From assembly GCA_951812925.1 (NCBI GenBank), contig OX638371.1, positions 118,071,124 through 118,135,123 on the forward strand: a stretch of DNA of 64,000 nucleotides, read 5' to 3'. The DNA comes from Calliopum simillimum. Its lineage: Eukaryota > Arthropoda > Insecta > Diptera > Lauxaniidae. Position numbers and translations under genes: made by a program. This document shows positions 35,327 through 46,692 of the stretch, piece by piece. The notes beneath the pieces are model-generated. The model had not been told where the DNA came from and searched no databases. It saw nothing but the letters and a program-made list of their open reading frames with translations. How positions within the stretch are numbered: the stretch's first letter is position 1; the number at the start of each line of letters is the position of its first letter.

Positions 35327-35524
35327 TTTTACTTCAACTGTGGCCAGATCCGAAAGCAAGCTTTCGATCTCGAAATTACTCTCAGACAATTGACGAAAAA
35401 GCTCTTCGGATGAATCGCTACACATGGGCTCCAGCGCATTGAGTTCACCACAGGCTCCTTCACTTGCTTCCTCTCTTGTGTTAGAGTTTCGATTTGAGTT
35501 GGAGTTGGGAACGGGATTTCCTTC
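35327..35524 (-). CDS. Eip74EF (E74A) coding exon 2
   Basis: 66 codons, phase 0 at both ends. It opens EGNPVPNSNSNRNSNTREEA, then SEGACGELNALEPMCSDSSE, and ends ESNFEIESLLSDLATVEVK. The SDSSEELFR...SESNFEIESLLSDLATVEVK block is essentially identical to the E74A activation/N-terminal region of Drosophila as I remember it. The acceptor is TTACAG|GAAG, the donor AAA|GTATAA. The Asn/Ser-rich opening (18 codons) is absent from the inverted copy at 47.45 kb. Product: DNA-binding transcriptional regulator of early-late ecdysone response genes, nuclear. This segment is acidic and probably part of the transactivation region, which is inference. Confidence 0.93.
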
Positions 35525-36291
35525 CTGTAAGTTTAACGAACAAAACAGAAGAAGAATTACTGCAGCACAGTGGACGAAGTATTCATAAGACCAATGCCTT
35601 TGGGCTCAATTCGATTATGGTCTTATGAATATTTCGCTCACTGCTTATGAGAAAAAAAACAAATTCAAACCGGAACTTCGATTTTTCGAATTCATAAATT
35701 CATGTTCGAAGTGCGATAATTCTTTTTTTTCTACCTGCATGCAAGTTGTTATATCCAAGCCACCAACCATACGGCCATCGTTATCGGGACACCATAGTAG
35801 AGCGTCGTCGATAAATGGCATCGCCGATAAGGCAGAGCCACTTCGAATTCCGGTCGCCAGTGCCAGCGTGTTGGTTTGTGTACGCGCGCGGTTTGTGTAT
35901 TTCTTAGCTCGAAATAAAAGCCTCCAGATTCGAAATAGACTGCGAACAAGAAAATATGTAATGATAACTGTGTTTTTGTGTATTGCACTGCAAGATCGAC
36001 ACTCGTGTTAGGTTGGTGTTGTGTGATTAAGTTGTGTGATTAAGTTGTGTGTTGATGTGAAGTATTCTTTGTATGGGGTGGAGAAAAGGCACGCGGTTTG
36101 TATATGGGCTAATATTATTTCTCCGTGGTTTGCGTAGGCACTTTAAGAGAAGCTTTTTTACAATACGACGATATATATCGATATGAAAAATCTTAATGTT
36201 CCAATTGGATTACGTTATTGCACGCTTCTTTCTTTACTTACGATATGTTAATTAAAATTTACGTTCTTAATTTACGATTTAAAAAATTTGT
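35354..36291 (-). repeat. Inverted duplication, functional arm
   Basis: From the E74A 5'UTR/upstream intron to mid exon 2 this segment is the reverse complement of 46693-47570. Homology ends abruptly in exon 2 after CTTGCTT (35354) and in the upstream intron near AAATCGTAAATTAAG (36291). By eye the identity is above 90 percent including introns. This arm has the intact frame and continues into exon 3, so it is the original. Inside are a 13-bp direct repeat (TTAAGTTGTGTGA, near 36030-36055) and the TATCGATATATATCG-type palindrome near 36174. Confidence 0.93.
35735..35821 (-). CDS. Eip74EF (E74A) first coding exon
   Basis: 29 codons from ATG at 35821: MPFIDDALLWCPDNDGRMVG then GLDITTCMQ, ending CAG|GTAGAAAA in phase 0. 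This is the characteristic N-terminus of E74A, the isoform made from the distal ecdysone-inducible promoter; E74B uses another start. The start is fixed by the conserved peptide. Upstream, a pyrimidine-rich acceptor (TTTTCTTGTTCGCAG, AG at 35941-35940) suggests that this exon begins at 35939 with 118 bases of 5'UTR and that the promoter exon lies further right. The opposite strand of exon and UTR happens to be open (35625-36011), but that is a shadow. The whole exon is duplicated in inverted orientation at 47155-47242. Confidence 0.95.
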
Positions 36292-36840
36292 ATGTCTACG
36301 GGACGTGTTTCGATTTCTTAGGTACAAATTTGTAAGAAATAAAATTTTTGTTTAAATTGCAAAATTCCAAATTAAACGCTGGAACTCAACGATCAGAAAA
36401 ATTTATATATAAAAATATTTGGCACGGTTTGGCAGGCAGCAGATACGGTACGGCAGGTGTAGAGTCGCAGAGAGTTGCTGTGTTGCGCAAAATTTCGTCA
36501 GTGTTTGGCAGTGCAATTTTCCAAATGTTAGTTTTGGTATGTAAGTCTGAAAAATAGAGAAAATATCTTAATAAGCAAAATAGTTTTGAAAAAGTATTGA
36601 AGTTGATTGATTTTAAAATATTTATGTTATATTTCTAAAAAAACTTAACTTTGACTTTGGTTGGCTTTTAACACACACGGTATAAAGATAGCCTTAAGGA
36701 TTAGAAACTAGAGAGTTATCGAACATAAGCTCATTGAAAGTACCAAAACGATTCTGTTCTGTTGGAGTTGTTAGCGTTAGTTACTTGTCAAATTGTCAAA
36801 TGTCAGATAAACGAACTGACGAACTGTCAAACCTAATGCC
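36292..36840. other. Upstream intron of E74A, low repeat
   Basis: No gene. 36420-36530 is GC-richer (GGCACGGTTTGGCAGGCAGC, CGGTACGGCAGG) and shares two short phrases with 9700-10025. 36780-36830 has several TGTCAAA / CTGTCAAAC motifs. It could be a regulatory region; the 69-codon frame at 36348-36557 has no support. Confidence 0.4.
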
Positions 36841-37085
36841 TATTAAACACTAATTTCGAGCGCTCCTCACAAATGAAAATAATGAGAAAAGTCTATTAAA
36901 CACTAATTATGAGCGCTCCTCAAAATTTAAAAAAATGGAAAAATGTAAAAATGTCTATTAAACACTAATTATGAGCACTCCAGTAAAAATGACTATTAAA
37001 CACTAATTTTGAAAAAAATGGAAAAATGTAAAAATGTCTATTAAACACTAATTATGAGCGCTCCTCAAAAATGAAAATAATAATA
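36841..37085. repeat. Minisatellite TATTAAACACTAATTATGAG
   Basis: TATTAAACACTAATT begins at 36841, 36894, 36956, 36993 and 37039, mostly followed by GAGCGCTCCTCAAAA and an A-rich spacer of variable length (spacing 53, 62, 37, 46). Irregular spacing with conserved cores fits replication slippage in an A-rich background. Confidence 0.85.
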
Positions 37086-37762
37086 ATAAAAAAATAAACC
37101 GAAAAAATTTTTTTTTTTTTTTTCTGAAAAATATGAAACGCATATTACATATTCCTCCTCATTGCCCATTAAAATTTTTTTTCCAGTTAGATATTCAAGT
37201 TAATGATGAATTTTGAATGAATTGATCAATAAGATATAATTCAAAATGCAAACATTTATTTAGCTAATCTGGTTTTATTGCAAATCTCTCAAAAACATAA
37301 ACAAAATAAAGAAATAAAAATATAAAAATTTGAGGGCACTCTACCGCAGGAAAGAGTTTTAAAAATGGCACCAACCAATAAAAATTGATTCGAGGAGAAT
37401 AAAAGAGGATCACACCTTTATCTAAAAAATTCTTGTTGCTTTAAACAAAAACCTATACATTTATAACACCGTCCGACACGATTTTGCACATCAGAAAAAA
37501 ATATGTTCTGAAAATATGGCTAAAAACAAGTTACACGTGTCTTCCTAAAGACAAAATACCGTCAATCACACATTTCATGTTAATTTAATTTTTACGTATT
37601 ATTCTTAAGTTTTATGCATTTCTTGAAGTGGGTGATACCTTATGAAATTTTCTGTAGAATATTTTCTGTAATATTTTAACCCATTAAAACCTTTTTTTTT
37701 GGAAAAGTGGTCAAAGAGACCCCACAAAAACGAGATACAATGGGTTAATGTGGTTTAAAAAT
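37086..37762. other. No gene; TAACCCATT...AAACG repeat
   Basis: 37680-37748 (AACCCATTAAAACC, AACGAGATACAATGGGTTAA) belongs to a family also seen at 50833-50857/52396-52450 and 61630-61840. Otherwise AT-rich without a coding frame. Confidence 0.45.
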
Positions 37763-38283
37763 GGTTCCTTATGTGATTTTGTTATGACCTTGGGACAAGT
37801 TTTATCTAAAACATGGTTTTATAGTTTTACAGTGGAGTGAATTTTAGAAAATTCGCTTCTTTTGCATATTTTAGCTAAAAAAAACAGTATATGTCTAATG
37901 TTAAGTATCAGATATAATTTTTTTTTCTATACCTTTACTCAAGGTGAAAAATTTGAGATGTCGTACGATTCACTCCACGAATTTTTGAGATCGTAATTAA
38001 ATAAAAACCAAGCCATTTTATGAAAAATTTCGGCTTGATGCGGTTTTTATTATAATAAGATTTCAAAAATACTCGGAATGAAGCATGTAATATCTGAAAT
38101 CTTTCACCTGGAGTCAAGGTATAAAAAAAAAAATAGTATCTGATACTTAACTTTAGAAATATATTTTAGCTAAAATACGCACAAGAACGTATATCCGAAA
38201 TTTCACTCCACTGTAAAACTTTGAAAACACGTTTTGGATAGAAGTCGTTGTTCCAAGGTCATAACAAAATCACATGAGGAACA
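37763..38283. mobile_element. 520-bp palindrome
   Basis: The left arm (GGTTCCTTATGTGATTTTGT, ATGACCTTGG, TTTACAGTGGAGTGAA, GTTAAGTATCAGATA) and its reverse complement on the right meet near 38020. The arms are about 250 bp with modest divergence. No coding frame. Read as a palindromic MITE. Confidence 0.7.
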
Positions 38284-39303
38284 GTTGTTAAAATTTATCT
38301 GGCCAAATTTCGCAAACTTTACAAGCTACTTTGATAAAATTTGGCGGCGCTAGCGGCACCACGAGGTGGCAAAGTTCAAATTAAGAATAAAGAGTACATC
38401 GAAATCTATAAAATAACTCTTGTTCAAAAATCCCGAAAATCTTTTCAGGCTCTTTAAAAAAATTAAATACTGTAGATAGGATTTTTTTTTATTCTCAAAT
38501 ATTTTGATGTTTTAGTGGCATTTGGACATCCCAAAGTTTTCCACTCAAAATCGCAAAAAGTACAGATACACTCAGAAAACAAAAAAATATTGTTGAAACG
38601 AAAATTTTTCTTTCTTAAAAAATTGTTTTTTCTAAATTGTTGGTATAAGAATTTTATTCTTAAATCAACAATTTTATTCTTGATACTTAATTTTTTAACG
38701 CATTTGTCATAAAAAATATGAAAAATATTTTAAAGTACAAAACTTCAAACATTTTGATTTTTTTTTTTTGTTGTTTTGAACAGATAATGATTTACATTAA
38801 CTAGCTACCAAAAAATCACGTGTCAAGTGTTTTGTGGTGTGAGCTTACTGTTCTGTGTTTTTGAGTAAAAACAACAACATTACAAAAACAAGGCAAAATG
38901 CATAGGTAAAAAAAACCAAAAGAGCAAAAGTTGTTGGGAAGATTTCAACCAACATAAATTCTTGAATCAAAACATAAAGTTGTTGGAAATACAATTTTTT
39001 TTTCTGTTTGTAGGACTATAGAGCTCTAAGGGCTTTTGTGGTTACGCCCAGAAACGGACGAAAACCGCACAAAATACGTTTTCGAGGCCCAAGCCCATCG
39101 CCGGAAAGTAAAGACCCAGGAGCCACAAAAAACCCGAACCAGCGCCCTTCCCTAACCCTTACATTGAGATTTATTCAAGTTATGCTCATACTTCATACTA
39201 TCCGTCAATTTTATGGAATGTAAATTTTTAAATGGATATAAGTAGTTCTATTAAACTGAGGAAAATATAATCTGAATGAGATCTCAATAACTTTTTTTGA
39301 CTA
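38284..39303. other. No gene; repeat shared with 47.75 kb
   Basis: 38358-38445 (CACGAGGTGGCAAAGTT, AGTACATCGAAATCTA, AAAATAACTC) matches 47743-47845. A 61-codon frame at 39038-39223 (VTPRNGRKPHKIRFRGPSPS) is proline-rich and has no recognised domain. Confidence 0.4.
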
Positions 39304-39378
39304 ATATCCTTTTCACACTGGCATCGAAAACGGCTCGTTTTCTAAATCATTCGTTTTTAAAACGAGATGTTTAAATTT

Positions 39379-39634
39379 GAGGAGTTATTTTTCAAAAGGG
39401 CTTATAACCAAAACGAGGCAAAAGTAGTATCATAATATTAATTGCCTGATACTTTGTTATAAATAAATAAAATTAGGTTCTTTTTTCACGAAAAGCTTAC
39501 CTGATGGCTTGAAATTAATTACATTTAGTTAAAAAAATCATATTTATCCACTAATCGATTATTATGCAAATAATGCGTATGACATTACTTTTGCCTCGTT
39601 TTGGTTATAAGCCCTTTTGAAAAAACACTCCTCA
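39379..39634. mobile_element. GAGGAGT MITE, nested
   Basis: Ends GAGGAGTTATTTTTCAAAAG and, inverted, CTTTTGAAAAAACACTCCTC. The interior AACGAGGCAAAAGTAGTATC, TAAAATTAGGTTC..TTTTCACGAAAAG is shared with 14697-14871, 51391-51645 and 56556-56748. Confidence 0.75.
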
Positions 39635-40211
39635 TTTGTATTCACACTTGAACTTCTCGTTTTCCTTGACAACTGATGTCGGCTTCCTGTCATAACAATC
39701 CGAAAATTAAAAAGCAAATCGAAAAAATACATATAAAAATTAAATATAGTTTTTTTTTGGACAAACTATTTATTTATGAAACTTTTTATCAAATATAAAA
39801 CGCAACACTAATGCCCCTGCTTCTAAGCCAATACAAACTCGTTGGGCTCAAAACAGCAATACCCCAGTGTCTACGGATGTCGTCTTGGTTGTTGTTGTAA
39901 TATGTCTTGGAGTTGGTAATTGGCCTTGCCATTTGCTAAAGCCATTAGGAGGATTTGTGTCGGAAGCTCATTTTGCGGCACAAGACAGCTGGGTGAGCTT
40001 CAACAGCCAATTGGGGTTATGTTGTTCAAGCATTTCAATCAAAATTTTGTTCCAGGCTCGGACGAGAATTGGCTGCATTGATGAATTGGTAGTCGCACCT
40101 TCAAATGCTTCTCGCGAACGGTTTTGTGGCGTTGTACATGAATTTATTTCTTCCATTTGAATGAATATTTTGAAAAAATTCCAAAATAAACAACTTTTTT
40201 TTTTATTTTAA

Positions 40212-40549
40212 ATAAATAATGTCAAATAAGACATTTAAAAATTCACCACATTCACCATTTACTACATTTATTCACAATTGCACCTGTTTTTGATGACAAC
40301 TTGACTCGTTTTTGTAGAAAACAGCTTCTCATAGGTTTTTGTTTGACGTTTTATTTGTATGGAAAACCAGCCGTTTTCAGATAAATAATGTCAAATAAGG
40401 CATTTAAAAATTCACCACATTCACCATTTACTACATTTATTCACAATTGCACCTGTTTTTGATGACAACTTGACTCGTTTTTGTAGAAAACAGCTTCTCA
40501 TAGGTTTTTGTTTGACGTTTTATTTGTATGGAAAACCAGCCGTTTTCAG
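40212..40549. repeat. 169-bp exact tandem duplication
   Basis: 40212-40380 and 40381-40549 are identical by eye except AAGAC versus AAGGC near the start. The unit begins ATAAATAATGTCAAATAAG and ends CAGCCGTTTTCAG. Near-zero divergence marks a recent event, or possibly an assembly artefact. Confidence 0.9.
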
Positions 40550-40618
40550 ATAGTTTTTGCCTCGAAAGCGAATGATATGGAAAACGAGCCGTTTTCGATG
40601 CCAGTGTGAAAAGGGTAT

Positions 40619-41387
40619 AATTTAGGATCGCTGATTTCGAGTCTGGCAATCGTTTTTTTTTTTTTTAAATTAAGCCTGAGATCCAAGCTATTCTTGATTT
40701 AAAGTGCAGAACACGCTATTTTCAGCCATATTCAAGAAGTAGTGTAGGTCACTTTTTCACTGTTTCACTTATCAAACCAAACCTTTTACTTTTTCAGTTG
40801 GATTATTACTTTTTGAGATGTTAATCAATGAAGTAAAATTGTTTTTATATAAATTGCAATCCTCCACCAGCATTATTTTTAGAGGAAATCGTTAGCGAGG
40901 GATTGCCAAAAGCCTGCTTTTAGGCGCCAATTTTCCAATATTACGGTATGTGCGGTATGTCTCACAGTCTGTCTGTCTGTGTCTCCATAACTCGAGAACC
41001 ATTTGTCCGATTCGCATGATTTTTTCTTTCCTTTATAGATATTATCCGATTTGCATCATTTTTTGCTTTCGAAGACATGCTTATCAATCACGTGAGGTTC
41101 CAAGACAAACTCTAATTTGAAATACCCTCGGCTGCACTCGGACTATAAAAAATTCTACCACCGGGAGAATGGTACAAACATTTTTAAAGGGTATCGGGAA
41201 CAGCCAAACGAAGTCGCTATCATATGTTAAATGGCAAAAATTAAAAATGTGAAATAACTTACTCCCAATGGATAAAAAGTTTCTTATTAGCGTAAATATT
41301 AAGCATAAAATTTTGTCCCGATCGGTAAATATTTGACCGTTCCCCAGGCCGTTGATGGTCGGAAAAACGCTATTTATATGAAAATAT
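40619..41387. other. No gene; dipteran intron-type repeat
   Basis: GTCTGTCTGTGTCTCC, CATAACTCGAGAACCATTTG and CCGATTCGCATGATTTTT (40965-41025) are typical wording of dispersed repeats in fly introns. No coding frame. Confidence 0.45.
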
Positions 41388-41599
41388 GTGGAGAAAAATA
41401 CGCATCATAATTTTTAGTCCACTTGGGTAGTCAAAAAATTAAAGTAATCAACACTAAATTTCAAATATAAATTACCTTACGTATGAACTACTTATTTGAT
41501 GGGTCCGTAAAGTCATATTTACAAATAAAATGTAGTCAAATAATAAATGAATATTTACTCCAAATTTCCTACATTTGACTTTATGTAGAGTAAATTATA

Positions 41600-42471
41600 G
41601 GGGAGATGTGTGTACCTCTGTCCGCTTTTCAGTTTTTTCAATGTGCAGGATTTTCCAAAAAAGTTTCTTTAGTTTTTTGATTAAGTTATATTTCTACAAT
41701 GCTTGCAGCATCAAATGACGTGACAATGCTATTTCTATATCTTACCATTGAGTAGAAATATTACTTTTTCCATTGCAATCTCAAACGGTCCGAGGTACAC
41801 CATGCAAGTGTACCTTGGACTATTAAAAATAAAAGAGAATACATTGTTTTTAGGTAATAAATTATGAAAGAACCATTTATTATGTAATCAAAAGAAACAT
41901 TTTTTTCAATAAAAAAAAAAACTTTTTCATAAACAAAAATTATAACACAAAAAAGTGCATTTAGTAAAAACCAATTAATTAAACAAAAATTATTGCAAAT
42001 AAATACATTAATCACGTAAATAATAATAATACTATTAAATTGAGAGGCGATTATGGCTTCTTGGTTGCCCGTCGAAAAAGGCTTCCTGGTCAATAAGCAT
42101 AGGTACAAGGTACACACAGACAGCATGTTTTAAAAACTGTCAACACCCATAACATATATTAATGAAAATAGATCTAAAACACACTAAAAGCTTAAAACAA
42201 TAACTAAATTTCCTTCCTGATGTTGTAAAACTGAAATATTTCAAGTAAGTTCCTCAAAAAACGTTTCGTAGTTTACTTCAAAAACAAATTTTTACACACA
42301 AAAAACACTTTTTCCGTCGCTTTTTATACACGCATACAGCTTGACGGTAATATGAGTCACCGGTATAAGTGGAAAATTCCTTAGAAGATCATTATTGTAC
42401 ACGTGCAACTGTTGAGTGGCAAACGGCACTCGGACCGAGGTACACTTGGACCAAGGTACACACATCTCCCC
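41600..42471. mobile_element. TA-flanked MITE, GGGGAGATGTGTGTACC family, copy 2
   Basis: Starts GGGGAGATGTGTGTACC and ends GGTACACACATCTCCCC, flanked by TA at 41598-41599 and 42472-42473. It is in opposite orientation to copy 1 (15884-16688). It splits the CACGGAG element. Confidence 0.88.
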
Positions 42472-42711
42472 TACTTTCAAAATAAAATAAAAAAATGTGT
42501 GTCCATTTTGAATTTATAATTCTAGTAAAAATTATTTTTTTTTTTTCCACGCACAAAAATGAGTGCCATAATTTTCTCTCCAGTAAGGTAAATATTATAA
42601 AAATATAGAATCATTTTGATTTATAATTTTAGTTGCAATTTCGTTTTTAGACAGAGATTTACTTTATATACAAATTTTATACCTATCACACGGAAGGTCC
42701 AGGGTTCGTAC

Positions 42712-43168
42712 CAGGGGTTGAAATAAGAAAAAGTTATTACTGCAGAATTTTTTTTTGTTTTTATTTGCAATTAATTTTTAGCAAAATTTTTTTAATGTCT
42801 TATTCAAGTGATTAATATTAAATATTAATATAAAATAACAGATATCATGGCAATGGTTCAATTTAAAATTCAAAATTTACAGCGGAATTTTCTTTAAATG
42901 CATTTATAAAAATATGTTTAAAGTAGAGTTGCCGAGTACTTATTGTGGTTGCTACATTTTAGCCCAAATTGGTGAGGTAAGACAACTAAAACAACGGTTA
43001 TAAGCGAAATAAAATGAGTATTTAGTTTCAACGATTAACGCAAAACAAAGTAATATGAATTTGGGTGAAAATTATTATTACAATTTTTTACAATATTCTG
43101 AAGTTATTACTGCAAATTTGAAGTTATTATTGCAGAAATAGGATTACTACAGCTTATTTCAATGCCTG
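42712..43168. mobile_element. hAT-like MITE with 8-bp TSD
   Basis: GTTCGTAC lies directly on both sides (42704-42711 and 43169-43176). The ends CAGGGGTTGAAATAAG and CTTATTTCAATGCCTG are inverted. A CAGGG start and an 8-bp duplication are hAT features. TTATTACTGCAG recurs several times near both ends. It interrupts the B-box-like part of the host element. Confidence 0.9.
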
Positions 43169-43394
43169 GTTCGTACCCTAGTACGGTCAGTTCATTTTTT
43201 TGTTGTTGTTGTTTGAACAGTAAGTTAAATATCACGTAAATTTTTTCAAAAAAATTACTAGCAAGCATACATTCTGAATTGACTAAAACAGTAAGGTGAA
43301 ATTTAATTCAGTTTGGAGTTGTCGCTATTCTGATTCGAAATTCTGGTAAAATTTATGAGAAATTGAGTAGCAAGCACTATTTTTTTTCTCCGTA

Positions 43395-44053
43395 TGATTG
43401 AATGAAATTTGGTACGTATATGAACAATACTTGAATGAATAGTATCGAATAAGAAATGGGCAGCGCCACGCCTCCTCTACCCCAAGTTTATCGTATCTCT
43501 GGAAGTATTTGACTCAGGCAAATGAGATTAGGTACATATCTAATTGGCACTTGAAAAAAAAAATGTTCAGCTAAAAATGGGCGGGGTCACGCCCCGTCAT
43601 TCTAAAAAAAACAAATTTGTCATACCTCCGAAACTATTTGACACAGGTGAATAAGATTTTCTTCAATACAGAACTTACATAATTGAAATTTGCACCTAAA
43701 AGAAGATGAACAAAATGCTATAAAAAAATAAAGCGGGAAAATGTGGTAGTTCTTTTTTTGGAAATATCATCTAAGATATCTAAGGATTGGAAATTACATA
43801 AAAACACTGCCCGGATTGCCCGTCTAAATAAACTTTTTTTTCATTAACGCCCGACTCGACGAGCAATATTTATGTTATAATTTATATTATAATTTCTTTT
43901 TTATGTCAAAATATCATGTTACTTGATGTTATGTTTATTTTTATTTCATAACATTTTGTGTCTCCACTAGATATTTTGCTATTATGCCCTGAAACTATTG
44001 CATGATTTATTGCTCGTCGCGTCACTGGGTTAAAAAAAAAAAAATTATTATTA
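43395..44053. repeat. Decayed GCCACGCCC-family units
   Basis: GCGCCACGCCTCCTC (43463) and GGTCACGCCCCGTC (43585), each preceded by a GAATGAAATTTGGTACG-like phrase, are two units spaced about 120 bp, with further decayed text to 43700. No gene. Confidence 0.6.
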
Positions 44054-45546
44054 GTGGAGTGCCTGGGGCTTTTAATCTAGGATTTCTACAAGACCGAATA
44101 AATTTATATAGTTGGGATGGGATATTGTTTGAATTGCCATAAAAAAAAAGTTTACCCAAAATTTTTTTGTGCTTTTGATTTGTGTATTAACTATAAAAAG
44201 TTAGTATAACACTAAGTTAAAAATAATTGTAACAATTTGCAAACCATTTTTTCTAAACTAATTTGAGGTCGCTGAACACGAAAAACGCAATTTTTTTTTT
44301 TCCCTTCTAACCGTTCTCGAGTTATTCTGCCATTTTTATTTTCGAGATTATAGCATCATATACATCAATATATTTGTATAACGCCAAATCCGATCGATTT
44401 TATTTTACCACGATTACAAAGAATGACTAATGGTGTTTCTAACGGGTATACCAATGATTATGCTCCGAATAAAATTAACTGAGTTATAGCACGAAAAACT
44501 TAGATTTTTTAAAAAAAAATTTAAATTTTTCATACCAACGTCAAATGAAAACTTAGTTTTTCGCATATATTTATTTAAACAAAATTTTTTAACAATTTTA
44601 TTCAATGGCACATTTGATTCCAAACATTTTAAGCTAATTTTGAGCAAAATCGAATGAAATCTCGTGAAGATATTAAGGTTTTAGTGCAATGAAGGCATAT
44701 CGTTTTCTTTCAAAAATTTATATTTTTGATGCAATTGCAACCCGGTCCGAAATGTTCTTCTACAAAAAATCATGAGAGCTTCTTTAAAATGTGCAATGAG
44801 TGTAAAATGGCCGATGTGGAAGCTGAAAAATTGGATCTGTTGACTTAGGCTGAACATTTTGAAAATGCTCTGGACAACTTCTCATCATTCTTATTGCACC
44901 AAATCCTTAATCTCTTCAAGAAATCTCATTCGATTTTGCTCAAGCTAGGCTTAAAATGTTTGGAATTAAATTTGCCATTGAATAAAATTTTTAAAAATTT
45001 TTTTTTTTTCAAATAAATAAATGCGAAAAACTAAGTTTTTCATTTGATATTGATATGAAAATTTTTTTAAAATTTTTAAAAAATCTGAGTTTTTCCTGCT
45101 ATAACTCAGTTAATTTTGTTCGGAGCATAATCATTGGTGTACTCGTTAAAAGAGCCATTACTCACTCTTTGTAAGCGTTGTAAAATAAAATCGATCGGAC
45201 TTGGCGTTCTACAAATATATTGATGTATATGAAGCTATAACCTCGAAAATACAAATGTCCGAATAACTTGGGAACGGTCCAAAGAAATAAAAAATAAGTG
45301 GGTTTTTCGAGTTCAGCGACTCTAAATTAGTTTAGAAAAAATAGTTTGCAAAATGTTACATCTATTTTGGATTTAGTGTTGTATTAACTTTTTATAGTTA
45401 TTGCTTAAATAAAGAAAAAATTAATTGCACAGAAAAATTTTTGGTAAACTTTTCTTTTTATAGTATAAAAAACAAAATCCAACCTCAACTATATAAATCC
45501 ATTCACTCTAATAAATATCCTAGGTTAAAAGTCTCAGGCACTCCAC
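44054..45546. mobile_element. 1.5-kb palindrome with TA duplication
   Basis: Starts GTGGAGTGCCTGGGGCTTTT and ends AAAAGTCTCAGGCACTCCAC, flanked by TA (44052-44053, 45547-45548). The arms are roughly 600-650 bp (GCGAAAAACTAAG, TTTGGAATTAAATTTGCC..., GCTCCGAATAAAATTAACTG on the left). A loop around 44690-44880 contains GTGCAATGAGTGTAAAATGG. No coding frame. TA target suggests a Tc1/mariner-related non-autonomous element. Confidence 0.85.
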
Positions 45547-46692
45547 TAATCGTAAAACACATTTAAAATAACTATTTTTATCTCTGTAACGGGTACTTCT
45601 AGAGAAAAATTCTAGTAAACTTATTCGTAATTGAAGTTGTTTCCAACACCGACAAAACGAAGAGGCCTACTGCGTTTAACTTTTCATAAAACTATCTTCA
45701 TTTTCAAATCGCGATATCTCATTAACGGTAAGTCGGACGGAAAAAGTGTTGGTAAAGACATTCATAGAGAATAACATGTTCTGCAAAATCCAAGAAAAAA
45801 ATTTTTTCTGCGGCATATCGTTTCGGAATATTTTGCAAAAACAGTTTTTTTCTAAATTTTAAGTTTGTCAAAATATCTCCTAAACTTCAAGTCGTACAAA
45901 AAAAAAAAAACGAAATGTTGTTTGTAGAACAAACAATTCCCTATAAGCTGGTATTTTTGTTTTATTGCTGCGACGCTCAGTTCATGTATTATCACAGTTT
46001 AAAAGAAAAAATCAGTTTAAAAAACTTCGAAAAACTTTCTGGGTAAATCTACCAAATGACCACACTACAAAAAAGATCACAACTTTTTAATATGTAAACT
46101 TTTTTATTTATATTTTAAGCTAAGCATTCCACTTTTAATAATTAAATTTCATGCAGTCTTGTAGAAGTCCTACGTATACAGTGTTTTTAACTCCCTGGGA
46201 ACTCTACTATATCACAAAACATTTATTTTCACAAATAAAATACAAAAACATGTCAACTAATATACGATGTTCAAGACTCCATAACTAAAAAAGTTTAAAA
46301 TTGTTTTAAAAAATGTAAAAAATTAACAGAAAAGTAAAATATAAACTTTCATTTGTTTGGAAAGAAGTGAGAAGTAAGAAGATGAAAATGACATTTCGAA
46401 TTGCATTGAACATTGTTGCTGGTTCATTAAAGAATACAAAAATAAAGCAAAAAATCTTTACAACTTATTTGAAAATTTCAATTGATGCCAGCTTTTTGTG
46501 TTTTGGCCGCACTGTGCGTCGGTCATAAACAGAAATAATAGAGCTAGGCTTTTGAAATTTGGTACAGATGCTTTTGAAATTATCAAAAAAATTTTACAAA
46601 TTGTGAGCTATCTTTCATAGTTTTCAAATAAGGGGCTGTCCATAAATTACGTCACACTTTTAGATGAGGGGGTTCACAAATAAACTATTTTT
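45547..46692. other. Repeats; transposon end at 46631-46680
   Basis: No gene. GGGGCTGTCCATAAATTACG at 46631-46650, followed by TCACACTTTTAGATGAGGGG, is the wording of a terminal repeat common to insect DNA transposons (from memory). It lies only about 15-60 bp outside the border of the inverted E74 copy and has no partner end on the other side. Confidence 0.5.

Larger units (their letters stand above)
39304..40618. mobile_element. TIR element, 1.3 kb, with decayed reading frames
   Basis: The ends are inverted: ATATCCTTTTCACACTGGCA then TCGAAAACGGCTCGTTTTC on the left, reverse complement at 40565-40616. The flanks have TAA/TA-rich sequence compatible with a 3-bp target. On the minus strand 40156-39968 reads MEEINSCTTPQNRSREAFEG, an isolated helical-looking fragment I cannot assign. 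A MITE (39379-39634) and a 169-bp tandem duplication sit inside. Confidence 0.7.
41388..43394. mobile_element. CACGGAG element, copy 2, with two nested MITEs
   Basis: Starts TGTGGAGAAAAATA and ends TTTTTTTCTCCGTA. Outside the nested insertions it follows copy 1 (23639-24378): TAAAGTAATCAACACTAAAT, TGATGGGTCCGTAAAGTCA, GTAAGGTAAATATTA, GGTTCGTACC, GTCAGTTCATTTTTTTG. Two insertions at 41600-42471 and 42712-43168 account for its greater length. Confidence 0.85.

Noticed and set aside
35749..35988. 79-codon minus-strand frame over the E74A start (and its 98-codon counterpart at 46988-47284)
   Set aside because: It overlaps the real exon in another frame; the frame starting MPFIDDALLWC is the E74A one and splices in phase.
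35625..36011. 128-codon plus-strand frame, conserved again at 47411-46965 on the minus strand
   Set aside because: It is the antisense shadow of the E74A first coding exon and 5'UTR. The conservation between the two places comes from the inverted duplication, not from protein selection.
39038..39223. 61-codon proline/arginine-rich frame
   Set aside because: Protein-like composition but isolated, no domain and no splice or promoter context.
44690..44900. Possible gene in the loop of the 44-45.5 kb palindrome
   Set aside because: The short plus-strand fragment is interrupted and shows no known motif.
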